64,000 bases of DNA from Bacillus horti (GCF_030813115.1 NZ_JAUSTY010000013.1:62001-126000); one strand, 5' to 3'; shown: positions 17,394-26,688, counted from the stretch's first letter. The notes: generated by a model not told the origin, from the letters alone. A program made the numbers and translations.

Positions 17394-17580
17394 TTGGTAT
17401 TGAAGAAAGGATTTTGGATTCTTAAGTAGAACCTCTTTAAAGTGGGGTCTCTAGAGCCTAGTTGACGTCCATAAAGTCTATAGGGATTCGGGAACGTTTG
17501 GGGGTTATTGTTTTGTTATTTTACTATTAATATGTCAATCGCTTAACTCATGAATAAATAAATGAGGGGATTGATATTTG

Positions 17581-17994
17581 ATGAAATATAAAAATAATCT
17601 TGATGGAATTTCAGCTGATATGTTGAAGGGCTTCTTTGTAGATTGGCCTAATCCTCCAAGTCCACAAACTCACGTAACCCTTTTAAGAAATAGCAGTAAA
17701 GTGATCGTGGCGATTGATGAGGATGCTAATCAAGTTATTGGGTTTATAACGACTATTAGTGATGGAGTTCTATCTGCGTATATTCCGTTCCTTGAAGTTC
17801 TGCCAGAGTATAAAAATAAAGGCATTGGCAAGGAGCTAGTTAAGCGGATGTTAGAAGAGCTTGAGGATATTTACATGGTTGATTTGTGCTGTGATGATGA
17901 TCTGGTGCCTTATTATGAGAGGTTTGGCATGCACAGATCGAATGGGATGCTCGTCAGGAATTACAGTATGCAGTCGGGTGTTTCGGGTAAGTAA
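17581..17994 (+). CDS. GNAT family N-acetyltransferase
   Basis: A 137-residue acetyltransferase. The acetyl-CoA-binding motif A is clear: FLEVLPEYKNKGIGKELVKRML (Q/R-x-x-G-x-G/A form), followed by the beta-strand and helix ending in YYERFGM. Substrate unknown. TTG at 17578 directly before the ATG is an alternative start; GAGGGGA lies at 17564-17570. Confidence 0.88.
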   Translation: MKYKNNLDGISADMLKGFFVDWPNPPSPQTHVTLLRNSSKVIVAIDEDANQVIGFITTISDGVLSAYIPFLEVLPEYKNKGIGKELVKRMLEELEDIYMVDLCCDDDLVPYYERFGMHRSNGMLVRNYSMQSGVSGK

Positions 17995-18000
17995 AAAGCA

Positions 18001-18032
18001 GATGCTTGGAGATTCTCCAAGCATCTTTGTCT
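18001..18032 (+). terminator. GNAT gene terminator
   Basis: GATGCTTGGAG (18001-18011), ATT loop, CTCCAAGCATC (18015-18025), then TTTGTCT. Confidence 0.8.
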
Positions 18033-18150
18033 ATTTCTAGAATGTGTTGTGTATTGCAATAACTTGCTTATGTATTATATGGTGGCACTTGTGGTTTGAT
18101 TAATATCTAAACTATACAGACCTATATACCTAGGAAAGGAGATACAGATA

Positions 18151-18720
18151 ATGCAAGTGAAAAAGAAGAGGCTCCAGTATTTTGCAGCAGTTATTGTAGT
18201 TATATTTTTGCTGAGCGTTTTTATACAACAAAATTTAAAATTGAATACATATAAGGTGATAAGTAATGACTTTACTATCTCTACATTTGGAAGTCTAAGA
18301 GCAGAAGCTCATTTCGCTTTAGAGATTATAGAGCATCGTCATATAGAATTGTATTCGATGGAGGAATTAAGGGAGTTGGTTAACCATCAAACCTACATTT
18401 CTCACTATTTATGGAGGTTTAATCATATATTAAGTACTATTGATCCTTCGCTAACGATAAACCACGGGGAATTTTCGGTATTAGAACAGATACGTGGGCG
18501 CGTAGCTTCTACAGAGGAAGGGATAGATCATGTTGTCCTTAATGAAGGGGAATTAGAAGAAATCGATCATTTTAGAAACATTTGTAAGAGCATTGTAGTG
18601 GAGCATGAGAAATATACAACATTTGTGGATCTTTTTCTTGTAGATGAAGTAAGTACCATTTTGCGGAATCTAGAGGAGGAAAATTATGCTTATAAGTTTA
18701 GTAGGGTTAAGCTTAGATAG
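18151..18720 (+). CDS. Membrane-anchored protein of unknown function
   Basis: A 189-residue protein with one N-terminal transmembrane segment (about residues 9-27, AAVIVVIFLLSVFIQ) and a charged, helical extracytoplasmic part of about 160 residues. No family is recognised. It lies 132 bases upstream of the germination-receptor genes in the same orientation with no obvious terminator between, so it may belong to that operon. The start follows AAAGGAGATACAG. Confidence 0.65.
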   Translation: MQVKKKRLQYFAAVIVVIFLLSVFIQQNLKLNTYKVISNDFTISTFGSLRAEAHFALEIIEHRHIELYSMEELRELVNHQTYISHYLWRFNHILSTIDPSLTINHGEFSVLEQIRGRVASTEEGIDHVVLNEGELEEIDHFRNICKSIVVEHEKYTTFVDLFLVDEVSTILRNLEEENYAYKFSRVKLR

Positions 18721-18852
18721 AAAAAAGTTTGAGTAGAAACATGACGACTCTAGGAGCGAAAGCTATCAAATCATTAATACATTTATATATTGAATAATTT
18801 TTCCTGCCTATGCAAACGATACAAACAAGTCGAATTTAGGCGGGTGAGCAAG

Positions 18853-19938
18853 ATGCCAGTAAATCAATATTCATTTCTCCAGATATCCTTCGCTTTCATT
18901 ATGTCCATCGGCTTAATGAACCACGTATTAATTATTCCAATCCTGTTAGAGGTATCGGCTCGCGACTCCTGGCTTTCAGTGCTGGTCTCAGTAGCTATGT
19001 TTATTCCTATTTTCCTCATGGTGGGCTATATCATCAAGAAAACCAAGCAAAATGGAATACAGACCTGGTTAAATGAGAACTACAGCAAAGGCTGGTGGGT
19101 GTTCATCAACTTGGTCATGATTGCTTCATTAATCTTTGTAGTTATAGTGACATTAAGAGATATGCTAGTCTGGACAAATGCTACTTATTTACCTAATACA
19201 CCATCGGGAGTGTTGGGCTTTATTTTTATTGGATTTGCTTTATACACAGCAATAAAAGGCCTGAGAGCCATAGTTATTTCTGCAGGGATTTTGCTTCCCT
19301 TAGTCTTTTTACTCGGTGAGTTTGTGATGATCGCTAATTTTACATATAAAGATTATAGCCTGCTGTTTCCCATTTTTGAGAAGGGGATAAGTCCTATGTG
19401 GTCCGGAACCATTTATGTGGGGGCAGGCTTGATCGAATTGATCTACCTTGTATTTTTACAGCAATATGTTTCCACCAAAATTAAGAAAAGGCATTTAGTC
19501 ATTTTAGGCTTAGTCATAGCTGGTTTAACCATAGGTCCGACAATGGGGGCCTTAGCTGCATTTGGTCCAGTAGAAGCAGGGCTACAGCGTAGTCCTGCTT
19601 TTGAACAATGGAGGCTAGTTCGTATTGGGACCTATATTGAGCATGTAGATTTTCTATCTATTTATCAGTGGATGAGTGGGGCATATATTCGTATAGCGCT
19701 AGCCTTGTATCTTTTAATTGAGTTGATTCCATGGAGGAAGAAAATAGTCACCGCTGGAATCTCAATCCTTTGTTTTGGAGTAGCTATTTTTCCTATTGGA
19801 GACATTACTGTTTTGCGTATATTAAGGAAGGTGTATTATCCGACGACGTTCTTTGTTCTATTGGCTTTAACACTTCTACTATTTTTATTGGCCCTATTCT
19901 CTAAGCCAAAGCGGATCATGAGGGTGAGAAGAAGATGA
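18853..19938 (+). CDS. Spore germination receptor permease subunit (GerAB family)
   Basis: A 361-residue integral membrane protein with about ten helices, of the endospore germination permease family within the APC superfamily. The N-terminal INQYSFLQI-like pattern (here VNQYSFLQISFAF) is typical. The subunit binds or gates the germinant in the inner spore membrane. ATG 18853 is used because AGGCGGGTGAG precedes it. Its stop overlaps the start of the next gene by the ATGA arrangement (19935-19938). Confidence 0.9.
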   Translation: MPVNQYSFLQISFAFIMSIGLMNHVLIIPILLEVSARDSWLSVLVSVAMFIPIFLMVGYIIKKTKQNGIQTWLNENYSKGWWVFINLVMIASLIFVVIVTLRDMLVWTNATYLPNTPSGVLGFIFIGFALYTAIKGLRAIVISAGILLPLVFLLGEFVMIANFTYKDYSLLFPIFEKGISPMWSGTIYVGAGLIELIYLVFLQQYVSTKIKKRHLVILGLVIAGLTIGPTMGALAAFGPVEAGLQRSPAFEQWRLVRIGTYIEHVDFLSIYQWMSGAYIRIALALYLLIELIPWRKKIVTAGISILCFGVAIFPIGDITVLRILRKVYYPTTFFVLLALTLLLFLLALFSKPKRIMRVRRR

Positions 19939-21356
19939 GCAAAAATATTGGGAAAGTGAAGGAAGCGTTTAAGCAATGTGATGATGTGATCTTTTATGAG
20001 CATACCTACGGTAAAAAAGAGAAAGCCATGTATATTTATTGTCCTTCTCTATGTGATGTAGAATATTTGAACCAGGTTATACTGCCGCATATGCAGCGTA
20101 TCTACCAGCTTACTCATTTTGATCAATGTAGCCACATTGAGGAAGCTTGCTCCATTAAACTAGAATCTGTTAAAGAGCTCTCAATCCGTGAGATCAATAA
20201 ACATATCTTCCATGGAGAAATTGTTTTGTGGATGGATCATTTAAATGCCGGCTATTCCTTCAGTACACATAAGTTCCCCGAAAGACAAACAGAGGAAACG
20301 AATATCGAAGTCTCTGTTCGTGGTCCTCGTGATGGTCTAATTGAGAATATTGAAACGAACATAGGGCTTATTCGCAAGCGTTTACCCGTCGAAACACTGG
20401 CCCTACAAACCTATTCCATAGGAACAAAGACCAATACAAAGGTGTGTTTGCTCTATGAAACAGAAAAAATCTCTCCTTCTGTTGTAACTGATATCCAAAA
20501 TAAGCTCCAAGGAATTACAGAGCAAATTGATGAGCTGGTTAGTGCAACACAGCTAGAGGAATTAATCTCTGACAATCCGTATTCTGTTTTTCCTTTAACG
20601 ATTTATTCAGGAAGACCAGATTTTATCGTTTCCTGTTTGCTTAAGGGACGCTTTGCTATTCTAATTGATGGCGTTCCGGGTGCACTTGTGGCACCGGCAA
20701 CCCTTTCTTTGCAATTGAAAACGGCAGAGGACAATCACTTTAATTTTTTATCGACTAGCTTTGGTCGTATTCTGCGCATGTTCAGCCTAGGTATTTCGAT
20801 TCTTTTACCCAGCTTTTATGTGTCCTTGACGGGCTTCCATCTGGATCAAATTCCTTTTCGTTTATTAGCCACAATTGCTTTAAGCAGGATGGGGATTCCT
20901 TTTTCCATACCTTTGGAGGTATTCTTAATGCTGTTTTTGATGGAGGTCTTTAGGGAGGCTGGCTATCGTCTGCCTTCTAGTATTGGCCAATCTATTACAG
21001 TTGTTGGCGGGTTAATTATTGGTGATGCAGCCATTCGAGCAGGTTTGGTTTCGCCTACCCTGGTTGTTACTGTTGCAGCATCAGTTGTTGCTGGTTCTAC
21101 ACTAATTAGTCAGGCACTCACAGGGACTGTCAGTGTACTACGCTTTATTGCAGTCATTTTAGCATCTCTTTTAGGGATGTTTGGTTTTGTCCTGTCTTTT
21201 ATGATTGTTGTTACGTACCTTTCGACCTTAACCTCTTTTGGTGTTCCGTATTTAGCACCTCTTTCTCCTTTGAATTTAAAGGATGTGTTCCGTAGCATTC
21301 TTTTATATCCTAGGAAATTGAAGGGTTTTAAGCCCCAATACTTAAAGAAAAAGTAG
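19935..21356 (+). CDS. Spore germination receptor subunit A (GerAA family)
   Basis: A 473-residue subunit with a large soluble N-terminal domain and about five C-terminal membrane helices (from about residue 285). The family signature VRGPRDGLIENIETNIGLIRKRL is intact. Overlaps the permease gene by 4 bases, so translation is coupled. With its neighbours it forms the A/B/C receptor complex of the inner spore membrane that senses nutrients. Confidence 0.93.
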   Translation: MSKNIGKVKEAFKQCDDVIFYEHTYGKKEKAMYIYCPSLCDVEYLNQVILPHMQRIYQLTHFDQCSHIEEACSIKLESVKELSIREINKHIFHGEIVLWMDHLNAGYSFSTHKFPERQTEETNIEVSVRGPRDGLIENIETNIGLIRKRLPVETLALQTYSIGTKTNTKVCLLYETEKISPSVVTDIQNKLQGITEQIDELVSATQLEELISDNPYSVFPLTIYSGRPDFIVSCLLKGRFAILIDGVPGALVAPATLSLQLKTAEDNHFNFLSTSFGRILRMFSLGISILLPSFYVSLTGFHLDQIPFRLLATIALSRMGIPFSIPLEVFLMLFLMEVFREAGYRLPSSIGQSITVVGGLIIGDAAIRAGLVSPTLVVTVAASVVAGSTLISQALTGTVSVLRFIAVILASLLGMFGFVLSFMIVVTYLSTLTSFGVPYLAPLSPLNLKDVFRSILLYPRKLKGFKPQYLKKK

Positions 21357-21368
21357 GAGGTAAGACCG

Positions 21369-22520
21369 ATGAAAGTGTTTATAGGTTTTATCAAGCTACA
21401 ATGTATTTTTGCCATGCTACTTACGTTAACGGCTTGTTGGGACTATAAGGAGATTACTTATACGTTGTACGGTACGTCCGTTGGAATAGATTATGAGGAC
21501 GGTGAGTATGTCGTCTATATTCAAATCTTGAATTTTGCTAGTATAGCAAGACAAGAAGGACAGGTTATGGATAAGAAGCCCATTGTTGTTGGAAAAGCAA
21601 GGGGAAGAACGATTACTGATGCTATTTTTGCTTTGTATCGTTCAGAGCAATTTTTGCTCTATTGGGGTCATGTTACTTCGATTGTTCTAACGAAGGATGC
21701 CATTCAAAAGCTTGAAATTGAAAAACTGACGGATGTTATTAACCGTTTTCCAGAGATTAGGTATAATGTTTGGATTTATGCTACGGGAAGTCTTTTTGAG
21801 GATATCTATAATGTGAGTGCTTTTTTTGGGTTTTCTCCTTATGAGACCATTTTAATGAATCCAATAGACACATATGAACAGTATTCAGATATAAAGCCTA
21901 TTTATTTGTTTCAGTTCCTCGCTGATTACTTAGAGCCTGGTAGAACGGCCGCTCTCCCATATCTTATGATCGATAAAGGGACTTGGAAGGAGGGGGAGAA
22001 GGTATCTGAGCAGATCAAATTAGGTGGTGTTTATCTTTTTGAATATAAGAAGTATAAAGGAGCTTTAGAGCACGAAGCTCTCGTGGGTAAAAGCTACTTA
22101 GATAAGGATATGAGGCGAATGCCGCTGACGATAGATGATGGGGGTCATCAAACACTGACTCTAATCGTTCATACTAAGGATTATGATATTAAGCACACCT
22201 TTAAGGATGGGAAGGTCCGTTATGATTTGGAGATAGATATAGGTGCTTATATAGAAGAGATGGAAGAAAAGATCGGGGAAAAGATTATGACGGCCAGATT
22301 AGAGGAAAAAATTCAGCAGGATATCAGAATGACATTTGAAAAAGGATTAGAAATGGGAGCGGATGTTTATAATCTGAATGATAAGGTCTATCGTTATGAC
22401 CATAAAAATTGGGAAAAGTACATCAGGGGTAAGCCAAACGAAGAGGTGATTGAGCTAGGGGATGTACGTGTAAACGCCGTTATTAAGCATTCGGGTAAGT
22501 ATAAGGAGCGGGTGAATTAA
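21369..22520 (+). CDS. Spore germination receptor lipoprotein (GerAC family)
   Basis: A 383-residue lipoprotein. The signal peptide ends in the lipobox LTAC with Cys at about residue 23, directly followed by W-D-x-K-E-I as usual in GerAC proteins. It anchors to the outer face of the inner spore membrane and completes the receptor. The gene is 12 bases after the A-subunit gene. Order here is B-A-C, not the more common A-B-C or A-C-B. Confidence 0.92.
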   Translation: MKVFIGFIKLQCIFAMLLTLTACWDYKEITYTLYGTSVGIDYEDGEYVVYIQILNFASIARQEGQVMDKKPIVVGKARGRTITDAIFALYRSEQFLLYWGHVTSIVLTKDAIQKLEIEKLTDVINRFPEIRYNVWIYATGSLFEDIYNVSAFFGFSPYETILMNPIDTYEQYSDIKPIYLFQFLADYLEPGRTAALPYLMIDKGTWKEGEKVSEQIKLGGVYLFEYKKYKGALEHEALVGKSYLDKDMRRMPLTIDDGGHQTLTLIVHTKDYDIKHTFKDGKVRYDLEIDIGAYIEEMEEKIGEKIMTARLEEKIQQDIRMTFEKGLEMGADVYNLNDKVYRYDHKNWEKYIRGKPNEEVIELGDVRVNAVIKHSGKYKERVN

Positions 22521-22574
22521 AAACCTATCAGGGAAAAAGGAATGAATGGGAAAAAGCTATAAGCGGAAAACAAG

Positions 22575-22617
22575 GCGCTTTGTAGGGTAGCATCAGACCT
22601 TACAAGGTGCTTTTTTT
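22575..22617 (+). terminator. Germination operon terminator
   Basis: GCGCTTTGTAGGGT (22575-22588) pairs with ACCTTACAAGGTGC (22597-22610) allowing G-T pairs, followed by seven T. Confidence 0.75.
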
Positions 22618-22703
22618 ATCTGCAAAAGGTCATACATATGTAGTGAAAAAAGAACATACGATTGCGTTTTGTAGCTAAGCTTTAGATGAGGGGTGAGCCT
22701 TTA

Positions 22704-22815
22704 ATGGATAACATACGGATATTCTGATGTACCAGACAGACGATGGGAATACGAAAATTGATGTGAAGCTAGAAAACGGGACAGTTTGGATGACTCAGAC
22801 TACAATCTTGAGCTA
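22704..22815 (+). pseudogene. Frameshifted 5' fragment of a RhuM-like gene
   Basis: ATG 22704 with a plausible ribosome binding site begins MDNIR; after an apparent one-base loss near 22718 the other frame continues LMYQTDDGNTKIDVKLENGT and VWMTQ, the N-terminal signature of RhuM/virulence-type proteins, before a stop at 22813-22815. The rest of the gene is absent and an SLH fragment follows at once. Confidence 0.6.
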
Positions 22816-22819
22816 ATCA

Positions 22820-22975
22820 TTCAGAACGATCCACAGCCAAATTGTTCTGGGTATTATTAAAGGTGACAATTCTGGCTCTATCAGGCCACAGGATGTCACA
22901 TCTAGAGCGGAAATGGTCATGATACTTTCACGTATGCTACAGCTGATGGACGGGAATAAAAAATTTTTTGAATGA
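22820..22975 (+). pseudogene. Fragment of an SLH-domain gene
   Basis: The frame ending at TGA 22973-22975 contains GIIKGDNSGSIRPQDVTSRA and EMVMILSRML, the second half of an S-layer homology domain. There is no start codon or signal peptide. It does not match the SLH repeats of the large protein at 58989 closely, so it comes from another, lost gene. Confidence 0.65.
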
Positions 22976-23014
22976 AATTGTGAGCGTTAAGGTTTAACAA
23001 ATACAAAAAAGAAA

Positions 23015-23050
23015 AAGGCTAGGGAGCATGTAAAATCCCTAGCCTTTGTT
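23015..23050. terminator. Bidirectional terminator at the GGDEF gene end
   Basis: AAGGCTAGGGA (23015-23025) and TCCCTAGCCTT (23036-23046) form a perfect 11-base stem with T-rich tails in both directions (TTTTTCTTTTTTG on the minus strand). The GGDEF stop codon lies inside the stem. Confidence 0.8.
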
Positions 23051-24565
23051 TTTTATAAATGGATTCGAATAAAATACAGCCCTACCTTTCCCCAGTGCTT
23101 TGGCCTGGTACAAGGCGACGTCTGCATTTTTGAGAAGCTCAGTGACAGTGACTCCGTCCTGATGGTATATGGATATTCCTATACTAACACCAATTTCAAA
23201 TTGAATATCCCCAAATTGAAAAGGTCGTCCAACCTCAGCTATTATACGGTGGCTAAACTGCATCAGCTCTTCCTCAGACTGGTAGCCTTGAAATAGTACA
23301 GTCATCTCATCCCCGCCCATTCGAGAGATAAAGTGTCTCTCATCTGCTAATGAGCTTATTCGTTCGGCAACCCCCTCGATCAGTGCATCACCTACATCAT
23401 GCCCGTAGCTATCATTAACAAACTTGAAGCGATCAAGATCCAAGAAAAGTAAGGCAAAGCTATTATTCTCACTTTCGTTGCCCTTACTCCTCTCTATCAG
23501 TTTAGTCGCATGCATCTCAAAATAACGACGGTTTGGTAGCTTGGAGAGAGGGTCATACAAGGCAAGATATTCTGCCCGCTGCAAGGCTTCCTGAAGCTTA
23601 AGCATCAATGTATCATTCTCTTGGAGAACAATGACCTGCCGAACAATAATGAGCAGAATGGTGACTAAGCTAGCTATGATGATAAGGTCGGCGGTAATTA
23701 ATTCAAACCGTTGGACGGTAAGAGCAAGCAGCATGATCAGACAACTGTAAGGTAGGACGTATTTAATTTTCCGAGTGCTTGTCTCCTTTTTTTGAGCAAG
23801 GGATACAGTACGAAGCTTGGTTTGAGTGGAACGTACACCAGCATAAGCTAGTAATAAAACCGTTATATTAAATAGAGGATCAATCCAGCTACCAATCGCA
23901 TAGGTCCCATAAATGACCTGTGACAAATAGAGGGTGTCTCCCAAAATAAAAACAATCATTCCTGCAATGATAGACATAAAGACCTGCTTCGAGTAAGGAA
24001 ATCGGTTCGTGTAATACAGCATAAAAATACACATAAGCATAGCTAAGTCTGTAACGGGATAGATGGTGGTTACTAAAACACCCCAGAGGCTCGTTGTATT
24101 AAAGAAATAATCCATATAGGGGAAGATAATAAATTCCCAGCTCAAAGCTCCAGCGGTGATCAGAACAATAGCTGTATCAAACAAAAAGCGAATACTGCGA
24201 TAGATACTTCGATCCCGCATTAATAAATAAACTAAAGCTGTCACATAGGTTATATTTTGAAGGCTCCAAAAAATATCACTAATGCTAGGAATGGGTGCTT
24301 CAATACTAAACCATATCTCATAAACTACCCATGTTACATTTGCAGTGGCAAAAAATAGACTCCCTAAGGAAAGTAAAAGCCAGAAGCTCTTGTACGGTTT
24401 AGCATGGGCAACAGCAACACGGTAGAGTAGGATAGCGGAGAGGATGAACGGAAGTGTCTCCAATAGCAAAATTAGGTTTGGATGAATATCAAAAAAAGGA
24501 ATCAGCAGATACCGTACAAGTATAGTTCCTACAATTATATATAGGTAAAGCTTATCCTTCATCAT
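23039..24565 (-). CDS. Multi-pass membrane GGDEF protein (diguanylate cyclase candidate)
   Basis: A 508-residue protein with about ten N-terminal membrane helices (residues about 5-310) and a C-terminal GGDEF domain (about 330-505). The catalytic loop reads GGDEM (417-421) instead of GGDEF. The allosteric RxxD inhibitory site expected a few residues before it is absent (DERH is there). If active it would make cyclic di-GMP without product inhibition at the I-site. The membrane part resembles no sensor I can name. Monocistronic. Confidence 0.85.
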   Translation of the reverse strand: MMKDKLYLYIIVGTILVRYLLIPFFDIHPNLILLLETLPFILSAILLYRVAVAHAKPYKSFWLLLSLGSLFFATANVTWVVYEIWFSIEAPIPSISDIFWSLQNITYVTALVYLLMRDRSIYRSIRFLFDTAIVLITAGALSWEFIIFPYMDYFFNTTSLWGVLVTTIYPVTDLAMLMCIFMLYYTNRFPYSKQVFMSIIAGMIVFILGDTLYLSQVIYGTYAIGSWIDPLFNITVLLLAYAGVRSTQTKLRTVSLAQKKETSTRKIKYVLPYSCLIMLLALTVQRFELITADLIIIASLVTILLIIVRQVIVLQENDTLMLKLQEALQRAEYLALYDPLSKLPNRRYFEMHATKLIERSKGNESENNSFALLFLDLDRFKFVNDSYGHDVGDALIEGVAERISSLADERHFISRMGGDEMTVLFQGYQSEEELMQFSHRIIAEVGRPFQFGDIQFEIGVSIGISIYHQDGVTVTELLKNADVALYQAKALGKGRAVFYSNPFIKNKG

Positions 24566-24681
24566 TTTTCATCCATGCCTTCCCTGACCTATGATGTTGA
24601 GTTGTCTAACTATTTTCTACTTAAATTTTATCTTAATTTGTTAGGGAACGAAACAGGTATAATTAAGCTATAAAAGTTTAA

Positions 24682-25215
24682 TTTTTTTGTTATGATGGGA
24701 ACGGAAGGACAGGACGATTACTCGTATGTAGTTATTTATCTAGATATTTAGAAAGATATTCAGCTATAACTTTCTCTTACGCAATAAATAAGGATAGATC
24801 GAAGTATTATAAAGCACTTGAAGAAATCCCTGCTCCCTTAAACAAAGGAGAAGTCACATTTTATTTAAAAGATATGCTCGAATTGCTTTCGGTTGGTCAA
24901 GAAGGAATCATAGAGGATTTAGAGATAAACCTATCGAAAATGGAGCTAATTAAGGAATACTTTAACAATGAAGATTGGTCAGAAAGAATGGACGAAGCTC
25001 AGTTATTAGAAATGATGACGTATCTAAGTGTATTTATTGAGGATGAAGCCAGTATATCAGTTACTAAGCTAATGGAGATGACCAATAAATCAAGGTATAA
25101 ACTAAATCAAATATTGAGGGGATTGACTGAAGAAGGTCATGTACAGTTAACTAGTCAAAGACCAAAGAAATATAAGGTGACTAATGAGTTTTTGGAGAGC
25201 ATATTGATACCTTAA
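24682..25215 (+). pseudogene. 5'-truncated Fic family gene
   Basis: The frame is open from 24682 and begins FFCYDGNGRTGRLL, the end of the Fic active-site motif HPFxDGNGRxxR, and continues through the C-terminal Fic helices and a winged-helix end (ATG at 24874 gives 113 residues). The His-Pro of the motif and everything before it is replaced by unrelated AT-rich DNA with a stop at 24679. It cannot AMPylate in this form. The small product from the internal ATG would be only a winged-helix-like domain. Confidence 0.7.
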
Positions 25216-25249
25216 TCAAGGAAGAAACAGGTGGGAGGGGAAGGTAAAA

Positions 25250-25843
25250 ATGAAGGACATCCTATTTGAATATATGAACAGATTGACATCTCTGAGTGAA
25301 GAAGAACAGCAGGCTATCATGGACGAAATTGATATGGAAGAGTTTAAGAAGGGGACGGAGCTTTTTAGGCAAGGGGACGTTCCAACAAAATGCTATTTTA
25401 TCTTAAAAGGCTGTGTGAGGCAGCATTCGGTTGATGAGGATGGGAGAGAGGTTACGTCAAATTTTTATACGGAAGAGCAGGCTATTGTTTTGTTTAACCA
25501 GCATAAAGAAGACAAGTCTTCTGAGTACACCTTCACCTGTGTTGAAGATACTGTGGCGGTGGTTGGCGACCTTAGTACGGAAAGGGACATGTATACGAAA
25601 TACTCCGAATTGGCGTTAATGACCCGGCGGATGATTGAAGAGAGCTTTAGCAAGGTTCAGGAGGAATATGCTGCTTTTATTGCTTCCTCACCAGAGGAAC
25701 GCTTCAAGGCTGTATTACATAAAAAATCCCCGCTAATCGACCGAGTGCCCCAGCATCAACTAGCGAGTTATCTTGGTATGACTCCAGAATCATTAAGCCG
25801 GATCAAGAAGAGAATTTTCTCCACCAAAGAAGGCAAAGAATGA
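25250..25843 (+). CDS. Crp/Fnr family transcriptional regulator
   Basis: A 197-residue regulator with a cyclic-nucleotide-binding-type beta-barrel (about residues 10-115) and a C-terminal helix-turn-helix (VPQHQLASYLGMTPESLSRIKKR). It has no cysteine cluster of the Fnr iron-sulfur type. It starts after GGGAGGGG. It converges with a DUF4386 gene whose promoter carries an FNR-type palindrome, so it probably controls that gene. Confidence 0.9.
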   Translation: MKDILFEYMNRLTSLSEEEQQAIMDEIDMEEFKKGTELFRQGDVPTKCYFILKGCVRQHSVDEDGREVTSNFYTEEQAIVLFNQHKEDKSSEYTFTCVEDTVAVVGDLSTERDMYTKYSELALMTRRMIEESFSKVQEEYAAFIASSPEERFKAVLHKKSPLIDRVPQHQLASYLGMTPESLSRIKKRIFSTKEGKE

Positions 25844-25860
25844 ATATAAAAACCAACAGG

Positions 25861-26610
25861 TCAAAGACTAGCTGTTGCCGAATTCTGCTTTTGAACAGGC
25901 TTTTTGCCTCCCTTAAACAGGAGCCATAAACCAAAGCTTAGCTCTCCTACTGTCATAGGTACAACAAGGACTGTATTAAGCATGCTCAGGATTGCTTCAT
26001 ACTCATTGAAAAAGAGCTCAAACGAGTGTAGAACAACATAACCCCCAGCCGCAAACAGTAGTAGGATGGCGATCCAGTTGGGGATACCGTCAGCTTTGAA
26101 GGCTAGTAATCCAAGGATAAGCAGATGTCCTCCAAAGATGAGTAGCCCAACAGACCAAATCGATTCAAAAGCATGAAAGTAGAACAGGACCTGAGCTCCA
26201 AGCTGAGCGGTGGTAAAGCTTGCTACATAATCCGCACTGTTTGCAACTAGTAGAGCCAATAATAGATTCATAATAGCTATTCCCAAGATGGCGGAATAGG
26301 TTAGCCGGAAGCCTGCACCAAGAAGAGAAAGGTGTTTGCTTACTGGCTTTAGCAATATATAGCACGCACAAGCGACGACAATGTCACTCACTAAAATAAT
26401 AATCCAACCAAAGATCTCCGCCTTGAAAAGTCCACTTTGTGAGATCAAATTGTGGAAGGTAGCCTCACCATCTCCTGCTACGAAAAGCTGTGTATGAGCA
26501 AAGCCAAATGAAAAGGCTGCGGCGACCACCATAACCATTAAGGCTGAGCCCGCCACTATGGCTACTTTCCGCTGACTTGTTAATCCGTTCCCTGTTCTTG
26601 TCATCTCCAT
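25861..26610 (-). CDS. DUF4386 family membrane protein
   Basis: A 249-residue protein with six to seven membrane helices, typical of DUF4386 (N-terminal RKVAIVAG, FFWSIWSV-like helices ending in VGELSFGLWLLFKG). MEMTRTG at 26610 is chosen as start because TAGGGGGT is well placed before it; an in-frame ATG at 26670 would extend into the promoter. Function unknown. The family is often encoded beside a Crp/Fnr regulator, as here. Confidence 0.8.
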   Translation of the reverse strand: MEMTRTGNGLTSQRKVAIVAGSALMVMVVAAAFSFGFAHTQLFVAGDGEATFHNLISQSGLFKAEIFGWIIILVSDIVVACACYILLKPVSKHLSLLGAGFRLTYSAILGIAIMNLLLALLVANSADYVASFTTAQLGAQVLFYFHAFESIWSVGLLIFGGHLLILGLLAFKADGIPNWIAILLLFAAGGYVVLHSFELFFNEYEAILSMLNTVLVVPMTVGELSFGLWLLFKGGKKPVQKQNSATASL

Positions 26611-26646
26611 GTAATTACCCCCTAATGTCATATAAGTGTTAACCTT

Positions 26647-26688
26647 ATTGTAGCTAGGGGTATTGAGCATTTCATTGACTTAAGTCAA
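26647..26688 (-). promoter_or_regulatory. FNR-type operator and promoter of the DUF4386 gene
   Basis: TTGACTTAAGTCAA (26675-26688) is a perfect 14-base palindrome of the TTGAC-N4-GTCAA type. On the minus strand a -10 TACAAT lies at 26652-26647, which puts +1 near 26640 and the palindrome centre at -41.5. This is the standard class II activator position for Crp/Fnr proteins. There is no good -35, as expected for an activated promoter. Confidence 0.65.

Noticed and set aside
22820..22975. SLH fragment as part of the large surface protein gene family by recent duplication
   Set aside because: The residues differ too much from the three SLH domains encoded at about 62180-62750 for a recent copy.
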